Shown here piece by piece: positions 35,201 to 45,208 of a DNA stretch of 64,000 bases. Every line of letters begins with the position of its first letter. Positions within the stretch are counted from its first letter, which is position 1. A program made the translations under genes and the position numbers. The stretch is taken from assembly GCA_019914995.1 (NCBI GenBank), contig CM034127.1, forward strand, positions 12,870,269 through 12,934,268, written 5' to 3'. Under the pieces are notes generated by a model. The model was not told the origin of the DNA. It was given only the letters and a program-made list of their open reading frames with translations, and did not search any database. The DNA comes from Acanthochlamys bracteata. Lineage: Eukaryota > Streptophyta > Magnoliopsida > Pandanales > Velloziaceae.

Positions 35201-36249
35201 ATGCTGAAGTTCCACTGGATTTTGTAAATACTATAAGATAGTCTTTACGTAATTGCAGAGTTACCCATACTTACTATCGTACTTCTGGGCCAACAATGAA
35301 GCTGTTAGACAAGCTATCGGTGTACAAGAGGTGAGATGCTTTCTTCCTTATTGCACTCAGAATATGTTGGCTGTCATTCAAGATATAGATAACCTTGTTT
35401 TCTGAGTTCTACTGGTTGTGTTTTGATTTTGTGGTGTGTCCTATCTGACTGCCATTATGGCGTAAATTTAGTCAAGTACAAGTGGTTTTTAAGTAGCTAA
35501 ACGATAGTGTTATCTTTGATACAGTGGAGCATAAAAGAATGGGTGAGATGCAACTACAGCATAGATTCTGCTGCAGATGTAAAGAGCAGTGTAGTGTATC
35601 AGAAGAGTATCCTCTCAAGAGGATACCGAGCACTTGTCTACAGGTAAGTCTTAGTTGAAGTTTCGAAATATTTATGTTTCCACCCTAACATATGAAATAA
35701 TATTTCCTTTTCTGCAACGAGGGTTGTTCTTTTGTATTTCCAAATTTTTGCAGTGGTGATCATGATCTGATCGTACCCTTTATCGGCACAATGGAGTGGA
35801 TCGAATCCCTTAACTCGTCAATTGTGGATGATTGGCGGTCATGGCATGTTGGTGGGCAAGTGGCCGGGTAAGCTTTGCTTCTTATTTAGAAATAAGCTAC
35901 CATAACAAATAGTTTCTGAGACAGAACTAACTTTATAAGATCTATGCAGCTGATTAGTAGCTTAGTTATGTTAGAAGTTGGAACTAATCCAATGTTGAAT
36001 ATCTAGATACACAAGGAGATATGCCAACAATTTAACATTTGCAACAGTGAAGGTAAGCAGTTTTATGTATCCTACTACTCAGCAATCTCCATAACAGAGA
36101 AGTGAAAACTTGAAGATTGAAACTACAGACATAGACTTAACAGAGGAACGTTTTTCTTTTCACAGGGTGCTGGGCACACAGCTCCTGAATACAAGCCAAA
36201 GGAATGCTTAGCTATGATTACAAGATGGCTCTCTGGCAAGCCATTGTAG
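32270..36249 (+). CDS. SCPL acyltransferase-like protein, copy E
   Basis: Fourteen exons: 32270-32427, 32529-32674, 33253-33329, 33937-34059, 34145-34247, 34482-34519, 34594-34695, 34794-34877, 34950-35102, 35259-35330, 35525-35643, 35754-35867, 36007-36052, 36166-36249. They encode 472 residues. A serine-rich start precedes a hydrophobic leader ([11 protein letters not shown]) ending before about residue 37. The triad is Ser187 in GDSYAG, Asp396 in GDHD and His449 in GAGHTAPEY. The oxyanion block reads [13 protein letters not shown], with Gly where the other copies have Ala or Ser. Exon 11 starts WSIKEW instead of the usual GTVEEW, and Thr replaces Ala before the catalytic GDS (VTGDSY). GAGH and the GTMEW block ally it with copy C. 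Function inferred as for the other copies; substrates unknown. Confidence 0.9.
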
Positions 36250-37514
36250 TAACGTGTATGTTGCTGAAATTGGAAATGTTCTTACTATGACTTACCTATC
36301 CATTTATAATAAGAACATTTCATGTATTTCTTACAATACATGTTACAGAGAGGCCCATTTGAGAGTGTGTTTCACTCCATTTTAATAATTCTATTTTATT
36401 TTATAATTTTTAAATAAATTTTTAATAACATTTTTTTAAAATTTATTTAAAAATTTAGAAAGTACGTTATAAAATTATTTTGTTTGTTTGGGTAAAAAAA
36501 TAGAACTTTTGTCGCTCGAGACTCGGAAAAAAGCAATTGCTTGAAAATTTCTAAACATTAATTTATGGCTATTTTTGCAAATAACCAAATTTTAGAAATC
36601 AGTAAATTACCGATTTTTTCGTGTGCTATACATCACACTTCTATTGCCCGGACAGAAGCTGTGGTTTAGAAATTCCAAACATTTACAAAGATGTCCATTT
36701 GTGCAATTATCAAAACAACTTGCGCTGTCGGTCTTTATTATCTTTTTATCTTTATAAAAATTCAGCACAGGGGAGGAGGAATGAATGACGCACTTCGTGA
36801 ACGCATGCATGCCCACTGAAAATTAATAAGAGGAATCAATTTTGATAATTTCTCCCTCTCTCTCTCTCCCTCACTAGTTAAAAATTAATAAGATCAAATT
36901 GAATAGCTCGAACGAAATTTTTTTTGATCTGCAGGGAAAGAACTAGTTAAAAATTTTGAATATTTCTTCTTGTTGATCTGGCGATGGCGTTGCGCCGGGC
37001 ACTTGGGCTGGTCTGACGTTGAGCTGATGCGTTCAGACGCGACGCGGTGCTCTCGTTCAATGTAAAGTAACCCATTGAAAAAATTAGTATCTAATTAACA
37101 AACGAATGAAATTGCTATAATCAGAGTTAGAGAGAGAAGAGAGAGTGAGTGATCGATGAAGAAAAGAAACCGAGCACAGCAGAGCAGAGCCCGATCAAGT
37201 TTTACAAGGAGCTACTCGGCATCTACTTATGTGATGTTTCTTATGTCTCTGAATCAATCAACAAAACTTCCTTAATTAGAACGGCAATGCTTCACTTCTA
37301 GAACAAAGCGAACTTGTTCTGTTTCTGAAAAAAGTTAATACTTTTCTTGCCAATCAATCAGCTTGCGTCTTTCGCGTGAATGGAAACAAACTTGAAACAT
37401 TCTTTCTTTTTAATTCAGCTACACCATTGAATTAATTTTCATTTAATAAAGTTATTGGGAAATTTACCGCAAACCTTCTCTCTACCCGCCGTAACTGACT
37501 CTTAAGCAAATTCC
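36250..37514. other. Spacer at the right edge of the SCPL array
   Basis: No gene is supported. A one-ended MITE-like stretch begins with GAGAGTGTGTTTCACTCC (about 36368) and shows the AAAATTTATTTAAAAATTTAG pattern, but its other terminus is not clear. A short CT microsatellite is at about 36852-36870. GAGA-rich DNA around 37125-37150 precedes the decayed glycosyltransferase. Confidence 0.5.
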
Positions 37515-38250
37515 TTGGAAGTTTTCGTTCCGAGAAACTGCAGGAATGCTGCAAGCCAGAGAAAACGGCAAGGAGTTGCAGCAGAGAATTGCAGGAGCAC
37601 AACCAAAGGTCTCTCTGGCATCAAATATTTTCAAATACGTGTTCATATTTTCTTTGCTGCATTCATCTTCTCCATCATCAGTGTATATGCAACTAGATAT
37701 TTCACACAGCAGAATTTGGTGCCTTTTCTACAACCGGCAGTCCAATGACGATGACAGCAAGCTTGAGCGATGGATCAGGGCACCTACTAATCTCACGCAT
37801 AACATGACTGAGGAAGAACTGTTCTGGAGAGCTGTTTTTGCTCCACAAGTTGAGAATTATCCTTATAAAAGAGTTCCAACGGTTGCTTTCTTGTTCCTTG
37901 CTAAAGGTACTTTGCCTTTTAACCGTCTCTAAGTTAAGAGTGAGTAGATTAATTTCATAAAAATTAGATGAGAATGTGATTAATATACTAGAGAGTTTTA
38001 TAATTTTTTAGGTTAAACTTTTTGGTTGGATTGAGTTTTGATAGACCAGACTCTTTAAGTGTTTTATTTTGATTAATTTTTCCAATGTTTTATCACTCGA
38101 ATACCCTTTATGGGAGAAGTTCTTCAAAGGGAATGAGGGACTTTATTACCAATGTTCATTCACTGCCATCATATGTCAAGAGAGTTTCCGCCAAGGTCTG
38201 CGTTCTACAAGAGGCAGATTCCTAGCAAGGCAATACTCTTTTAAAATTAA
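37515..38250 (+). pseudogene. Truncated GT14 / core-2/I-branching glycosyltransferase-like pseudogene
   Basis: Pieces of the N-terminal third of the plant DUF266/GT14 family can be read, but in three different frames. They are the start (ATG 37546, MLQARENGKEL), a type II membrane anchor (FFAAFIFSIISVYATRYF, about 37650-37712) and the stem block MTEEELFWRA with KRVPTVAFLF (about 37804-37905). After a gap with no acceptor AG come PLWEKFFKGNEGLY (38103-38145), then SLPSY and FYKRQIPSK further along, again in shifting frames. Homology ends near 38250. The GT14 catalytic core and about two thirds of the protein are missing. Intact relatives are Golgi membrane glycosyltransferases of unclear substrate. 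Dead copy. Confidence 0.82.
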
Positions 38251-38659
38251 TTTAGGATAGAAGACTATTTGGTAACTATTCCTACATAGTTAAGTTGTAG
38301 AAGTGCACCATTATATTTAGTTTTTTCACGAACCAAGCATGAACAAATCTTATAACATTGTGAGCACTTCAGTACATCATCCGCAATTATGCATCGCATT
38401 TAAACAGATGATACAGTACAAGCTGATGGAGCAAGAGATGCTAAAGCGGATGTACTCCATGTTCCTCAAAAGAAAACCCTTCAAAATGAAACAAATTGGA
38501 AGGCATCTTTCAAAAGCATACATGGGTACATTATAATTACTTATCATCTTTAATGTGCAAACTGATACACGCAATACAAATGCATTAACAACTCAATCTA
38601 CTGCAACTTATCTAAATCACTGAGTTCCTTGAGTTCCGCTGCAGAGAAAACCCAATGCA
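38251..38659. other. Spacer and 3' flank of the minus-strand HHP gene
   Basis: No further glycosyltransferase homology is found after 38250. The right part is the 3' untranslated region of the HHP gene, which ends at 38660. The small open frames on both strands here are not supported. Confidence 0.5.
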
Positions 38660-41453
38660 TCAACAACCCTCCAAGTCTCTCCATCTAAGGTAGACTAACC
38701 CCGCTCTATAGTGTGCGAATGCTCCAGCAACAACCAGGATGTGAAAAAGTTGGTGGCTCTGGCCAGCAATGTCAAACTTGCCAGGTTTCCACCTTTCAGG
38801 AACTCGAGTTGCATATAGCAGTGCCCCAAGGCCGTATAGGAGGCCCATCAAAGCCTCGTAGCCAGTAGTGTGGAATGCCTCAGGTTGGTGCCAGAAAATT
38901 ATTAGCTTGTGCAGAACAGGTACCACACCAGAAACACCCATTCCAAAAAAGAGACCAGCACGAATAACTCGGTACTCAGGATTCTGGAAGACTGGGAACA
39001 GTGAAACAGAGACTGTTGCTATTCCAAGGATAGTTATAAAGCCAAGGTAGAGGTTGCAAAAGAAAGGGTGGCACATGAAGGAGTAGTAGACAGAAGGGTA
39101 GAATGAAGTGGCAATTAGTGCTGCTATGCCTGTGTAGTCAAGACGGAGCAATATGTATGCCATGCGTTTGGAGTGGCACGACAGAAGATGGCACACGCTG
39201 CTCGTAAGAAGACAGAACATAGCCCCGCCTAGAAATGCAAAGAATGGCCACCGTGCTATTGGTCTGACCATAAGCGGCGTGATCAAGTCTACCACATCAT
39301 CTTTCATAGTGCTCTGAAATTTCAATATGCAAAAAAATCAATAGTTTGTTAGATATGAAACAGAAAAGTGTATGATAAGTACGGGTCCACAATATTCTCA
39401 TTGCATTCAAAGCTATAGAAGCTTTTTCCTAATTTAATATGTTCACAAAATGTGCAGTACATTTTCTTTAACGTACTATTATACAGCAACTGAGTCTAAT
39501 ATGCTGGAAGTGTGCTTGATGCTGCTATGATAAGACCATAAGCTCATCAAAATAGACTAAGTAACTGACTTTTCAAAGATGAAGTAAATGAGCACAACAA
39601 CGTTATAAAGCTGTCTATAACTCGATTATAGGTCGCGGAAAGGATTTTGCAATTTACCAGAACACAATCATTGGTATGGTTAGTATGAGAAAATCTCTGA
39701 GGGAGACAATTTGAAAGAAGCTCCATCAAGTGCCAACGAGATGGAGAAGAAAGTAGTTCCATGGATGGCAAGGAGTACTTCAAGTCATCCTTAAGTCTTT
39801 GCAAGTCAGAAAGATGAGGCATCGCAGGTAGGCAAGCTGCAAGTTCTGACTGAATCTTGTGTAGATCTGTGTTTTTAAGTACATCTGGAAGATAATGTAG
39901 GGATTGGAGATCAACGACTTGGGGAACCTTCCTTGCTGTATAGATTGTAAGAGCGAGAAATAGAAAGAAACCAATCAAGTGCCTGAAACACAAATATAAA
40001 GGGTAAACACCAAGGAAAAGTTCTTCATCTCTACAAAGAATGGAGAAAAGTATAAAGATTTCAACAAAATATAGGTTAATAAACTAAAATAATGACTTAC
40101 AGTTTGCTTTTCTCTCAGTATCAAGATAAGATATCAAAACACATATTATGAAAATAACAAATGCTAATTGCTTATCAAAAGAGATGGAAGTTTTATAAAT
40201 CTAGATCCCACCAAACAATAACAATGTAACAGGTAAAATGTGCCTGGAACTTTAACTTAGGCGAGTCAGTTAACTATTCGTATATTAGGCAAAGGTATAA
40301 CAGGGTGTGATTCTTTGGTAGCATCAAAGTTTAAACTAAAAGGGGAAAACTTTAGCAGAACAATTTTAACAAAAAGTAAAACTTTAAAGATTCAAGCCAA
40401 AAGCAACAGGACTGATCTCAAGCCAGAAGAAGTATCTGAAATTTATGAGTATTGGGATACATACTTCCATCCACTGAAAGAGCTTGAAGAACATAAAACC
40501 ATCTGCAATATCACAGATATTCTCCAGGTATGGAAACAGGACATCAGATTACATATACAAGACCATAAAGAAGTTTTTGCAACTGACACAGCATGACCAT
40601 ATAAGGTACTAAAATTACACCCATTTTATCTATAAATTATGATGCCACTACGAATAATCACCATCACCATGAAAACAAAAAAATCTTTTTGCAGTAATCA
40701 ATTAGATATTTGTTTTTAAAGATCTTTGTTTTTACAGGACACAAACAATGAAACAAAACCATAGCAATTCCTGAAACCATAACTTATTATGCACTACAAA
40801 CCTCACAAAACCATGACAATGTTTATCCATCTAATAGAACCACCCTAACAACCAAAATATGATGCTTCTAAGAAGTTTTTACATCAGATTACATATACAA
40901 GAAAATAAAGAAGTTTTGCAAAAGAGAAAGCATCACTGTAATAACATACCAAAATCACACCCATTTGTCTGTAAATTATGATGCTACTAAGAATAACCAC
41001 CATGGCCATGAAAAGAACAAAAAAAATTAGCTGGAGCAATCAATCAGGTATTTGTTTTAAAGATCATTGCCTTTTACCCGACAACACAAACAATGAAAGA
41101 ACACCGTACACTTTTATCCTCACAAAGCTACAACAAATTTATCTGTAATAAAACTACCCCAACAACCAACTAACCAAGTGATCAACAACACTGCATCAAA
41201 TGCAGAAAAAAAAAAGCACACAATGGCAAGAAAAACTGAAGAATCTTGCTTACGTCCAGACGTTGAGTGTCTCATTGTGGATGGTGAATGTGCTGAGAAG
41301 AATTTGCCGCATTGGCCATTCAGAACGGTAGTATCCTAAGATATACTCATTGTCTTTCAGGTACCCCGGAAGCGAATGGTACTCCACCAACTGGTACTTC
41401 ACCTTTTTCCATAGTTTCTTCCCTTTCCCTTCCTTCTCTCTTTCTTCCTCCAT
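38660..41453 (-). CDS. HHP: Heptahelical transmembrane protein (PAQR / adiponectin-receptor-like), HHP4/5 type
   Basis: Three coding exons on the minus strand, 41254-41453, 39658-39982 and 38660-39313, give 392 residues. The junctions are phase-consistent and rebuild the family block HNETLNVWTHLIGF across intron 1. The N-terminus is charged and cytosolic-looking (KKLWKKVKYQL, EYHSLPGYLKDN). Seven membrane segments follow, the first at about residues 66-83, the rest mostly in exon 3. The three His that bind zinc in PAQR receptors are present: His217 in SSVCHLL, His362 and His366 in SHQLFHI. A long hydrophilic loop (about 90-175), rich in Leu and Pro, fits the longer HHP4/HHP5 branch, about 385 residues in Arabidopsis. 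The ATG at 41453 is the first in frame. Plant HHPs are linked to sugar, hormone and stress responses; the ligand is not known. Confidence 0.9.
40541..41180 (+). repeat. Tandem duplication inside intron 1 of the HHP gene
   Basis: Two units of roughly 300-340 bases lie head to tail, about 40541-40882 and 40884-41180. Shared blocks in order are CATCAGATTACATATACAAG, TAAAGAAGTTTT, AAATTATGATGC, AACACAAACAATGAAA, CCTCACAAA and CTACCCCAACAACCAA (or near equivalents). The 93-codon open frame at 40315-40596 partly overlaps unit 1 and is not a gene. Confidence 0.75.
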
Positions 41454-44400
41454 CACCACAAACAATCAATCCAGGGATTCAAACAGATAAATTAAAGCTA
41501 TATAGGTTTAAACACTCAAGAACAAGAATCTTTAGCAGTTTTCAAGAAAAGAAGAATCAAAAGAGAGAAAAAATTTGAAACTTTTATGTTGGATACTTTG
41601 TCGTTATTGATGTTTGAAATTGGTAGGTCGAGAAAGATCAACAGAGCAATCTTGATGCCGCCAAAGAACTAAGAAAACAAGAAGGAAAGAACGAAGGAAG
41701 AACAACACGTAAACCAACGAGGACGAGACGAAGAATCCAAAACTAGGAAAAGAAAAAACGAAAGTTCAGGCGAACGAAACACGATTGAGAAAGCAAATCA
41801 AGACAATTATAGTCAACACTATAAAAAAATCCAACAAAATATGGAGAGAAATGGTGACCTTTTCAATAACCAGAGAAAAAAGGAACAGTCGCGAATTAGC
41901 GAGAACGATGAAGTGGAAAAGAATCAGAAGAGAGTATAATTCCTTTAGTATTCGAATCTAATCGCATGATACTTTGGGTAAAATTTTAAAGAGAAACACA
42001 AGAAAAGATTGGATTTTTTTGCGCTTGTTTGATCGTCGGTTGTTGTCGTTGTCGTCTTTTTGTGGGTTTATTTTTTTCTATCTACGACGCCAACGAGGTA
42101 GGCGTCCAAAAAGTGGGGGAACACACCTGGACCGCTTAAAGAAGCTTCAGTTGGGCCAATGGGCCTAGGATCTGTTAAGAAACATGCCTTAACTAAACAA
42201 GCTGTCATAGTCCGAGGAATAAAGCCAAGCCCAAACAACACAACATAAACTTTCGTACACCTTATTTGTGCTCATAACAAAACGTGTGTTTCAATGACAT
42301 ACAATAAGTTCTATAAAAATGAATTTTATAAAAGTAAATTTTGATAAGAATGAAGTTTGGTGATAATAAAATTTTGAATAATAATTAAAATAAATAAAGT
42401 GAAGTTTAAAGTAAAAATTTAGGGCATATTTTAAATACAATATTGAGTTTCGCATTAGTAGAAAGTAAAAAGTGAATTTTTTTTAAATGGGTTGAAATTG
42501 AAATTTAATTTTTTTCATTTCAATTATTTTTGAATATGTTGGAAGTGAAGTTTAGAGTTTCGTGTATAGTCAAATTATGAATTCGTTATAACACAGAAAA
42601 CGTGTGAACAATTTGAAATTTAATTTTAGCAGAGAAAATTAAAATTTTTAGCATTTGAAACACACTCTCAGTGAAAAATAAAATTCAATATAGAAGTGAA
42701 AATAAAGTACATAATAGTAATTAAAAATCGTAAATTGACTAATTCAAAATCTAAAAAAAGAAAATATAGTTCGGTGCTAATTGAAATATTTACCAATAGA
42801 AAAATATTCTAAAGAAACGTTTAGGATTGATTAAATAAAGAGCTTTTATAAAATAAAATTAAAAATAATTTTAGAGATTTTTTAACAAAAAATCTTGACT
42901 TTTTAATCTAAAAAAATAATAATACTATACATATAAAAATTGTACTATGTTTACTTTATCTATATATTTCATAATTTTAGAAACATTTTTTAAATACTAT
43001 ATTCAAATTTAATGAGAAATGTGAAAAAAAAATTTAAATGAAAAATATTGCATATAATTATTGCCAAACAGTCCTTGATTTTTAGTTATTGATTAAAAGA
43101 GTAGAAAATCATTATGCTTTATTTTGAATATTCATTAATATATTAAAATATATTTTTAATTTTGGTGCAGAAAGCTCTAGAATCTTTCTACTCGAATAAT
43201 TGAATTTACTTTCAACTATATTGACAATTCAAAACAATAGAATCCAAAATTTTGTTTCATTCGTGCGGAAGCTAAAGAAGCCTTGCAGTAGCTTGCAACA
43301 ACAACTACGTCAAATTGCTCTCAAGCTATCTATTTTAACGCGAGTCTAGCACTGATTTACTTTCACCGTAAACAATCTAAAGTGGGATTTCTAATCGATT
43401 CTTAATAATATTTAATATTTTTCTTAATTAGTTTTGCAAATTTGTTTCTTATTTTTTACTTCGCTAAGCTGTCTGATATTTACATTTCGCTTTATTCTAA
43501 AAACTTTTTCTCATTTTCATATTTTTAATAAAATTTTTATAATATTTATAAGATTCTTTAAAATTTAAATATAAAGAAATTTTATATTATAAAATTTTAT
43601 TTTTATATTTTTAAAATAAAATCCAAATATTTTTTATTTTATAAAAATTTTATTTTATAAATATTCTTAAACGCTCATATAATGACTATGAAGAGCAGTC
43701 GATGCCTGTTTAGTTAAAGTTTGAACTTATTTTTCCGTCAAAATTTTTATGTTTAAATTAAAATAAATATACAAAATAAATTTACTTTTTTGTAAAAATC
43801 ATACTTCTAAATTTTCAAATTTATAACTAAAATTTTCATTTTCCAATACATACAAAAATTAAACTCTTTTTTAAAATTTATTTTTTAAAAACTTATATTT
43901 TAGAACTTATTTTTAAAAATTCAGTTTGGAGTTTCGAGTTGTGCTAGTGCAGTATGTAACTATAATTGCGAAGAAAATAAATTTAGACGTGAATAATATT
44001 TTTTTTTAATATTTTAAGTTGATATATGTAAATTACTAGTTAAATAAAAAGAAGTGCATTTTTTTGGGCTATTACAAAGCACTGCATTGGATCAGATGTA
44101 GCCCATATAAACTTGATCGTGTTGGCTTAACGTTCGGCCCAGTTTTGAATGTTCCATTCTTTTCTGAACAGAAAACACGAGGTTTTTGAGGTCGTTAAAA
44201 AACCAATTTCAAGCCGCTACCATTTATCAAAGAAGCTAGCTTCCCTAAATTGATGTTTCAAATACAAGTAACTAATTTTTATAAAAATAAAAATTAAAAA
44301 ATAGAGTTGTTTAAAAATAAATAAAAAGTAAAGTTTAGTTTTTATATTTTAATTATTTTTTGAAATATTTTAATTATTTTTTTAAATAAATTAAAAGTAA

Positions 44401-44939
44401 AGTTCAAATTTTATATTTTAATTGTTTTTACAAGTGGGTTGAAAAAATGCTCAGTTTTTGTATTTTAATTTTATTTGAAATTAAAAACTAAAAAAAACTA
44501 TCTCGGTGAACGTAAAAATAAGAGATGAAATTCAAACAAAAATAAAAATTTATGTGAAATTACAGTTCTAAATTTTTTATAGCAAAAAATATGTGAACTT
44601 ATTAATTCCAAATCTGATAAAAAAAAATAAAATTTATCGACATCCTTAAGTGTGTATTTTAAATATTTTTAGTTTCAATTTTTTTTGTCTGAAACAGAGC
44701 TTCAGACACTTTACATGTTCTAAATATAAACTGTATTTAAAACTACACTTCAAAATAACTATACATTACTTTCAATCAATTTCAAAAAAATTGAACTTCA
44801 CTTCTGACCTCCTTGAAACAAAAAAATTGAACTTTAAGAGTACTTTGCTTCTCACTTTCTATTTTGTTAAACTCACTTAAATGCATTTAAAACAAGCTCC
44901 AATAAAAAAAAAAGCTAAAATTGGGTCACCAAAATCTAA
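41454..44939. other. Promoter of HHP, then AT-rich intergenic DNA
   Basis: The first 500 bases hold the leader and promoter of the HHP gene, with CT/GA-rich sequence. The rest has no gene. A possible MITE with inverted ends (GTGTGTTTCAA near 42284, TTGAAACACAC near 42655-42665) spans about 42283-42669. Other stretches share AT-rich interior motifs with local MITEs. Confidence 0.5.
42283..42669. mobile_element. Possible MITE with GTGTGTTTCAA inverted ends
   Basis: Terminal GTGTGTTTCAA is matched by TTTGAAACACACTCTC at the right. The interior is AT-rich and non-coding. No target duplication could be recognised, so limits are approximate. The same right-end motif, inverted, occurs alone at about 36368. 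Confidence 0.4.
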
Positions 44940-45208
44940 GGGGCTGTTTGTTTGTACGTTTGAAAAGCTGTTTATCAGCTTTTCTTAACTTTTCTTTATT
45001 TTACGTTTTTAATATATATTTTTAAAGTATATAAAAAATTTATTTAAAAATTTAGAAAATGTAGAAAAATTTTACGGAGTGAGATCTTTTTATTGTATAT
45101 TTTTATTTTTTTTTTAGAAGTAAAAAAATAAAACTCATTTTTCAAAAAAAATAAAAATATTTTCCATTTTAAAAAAAATTCATTTCATAAGCATTCTCAA
45201 ACTCTCCC
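44940..45208. mobile_element. Tourist-like MITE, 269 bp, TSD TAA
   Basis: It begins GGGGCTGTTTGTTTG and ends GCATTCTCAAACTCTCCC. TAA lies on both sides (44937-44939, 45209-45211). The interior contains the family string CGGAGTGAGATCTTTTTATT. Termini are more diverged than in the copies at 20652 and 48591, so this is probably an older insertion. Confidence 0.82.

Noticed and set aside
4289..36249. Reading the SCPL genes as true serine carboxypeptidases
   Set aside because: All five carry WLTGGPG and HTAPE blocks in place of the WLNGGPG and HExP-like blocks of peptidases, which favours the acyltransferase clade. Peptidase activity is not formally excluded.
40315..40596. 93-codon open frame on the + strand within HHP intron 1
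   Set aside because: It lies in an intron, overlaps a duplicated non-coding unit whose second copy is not open, and matches no family.
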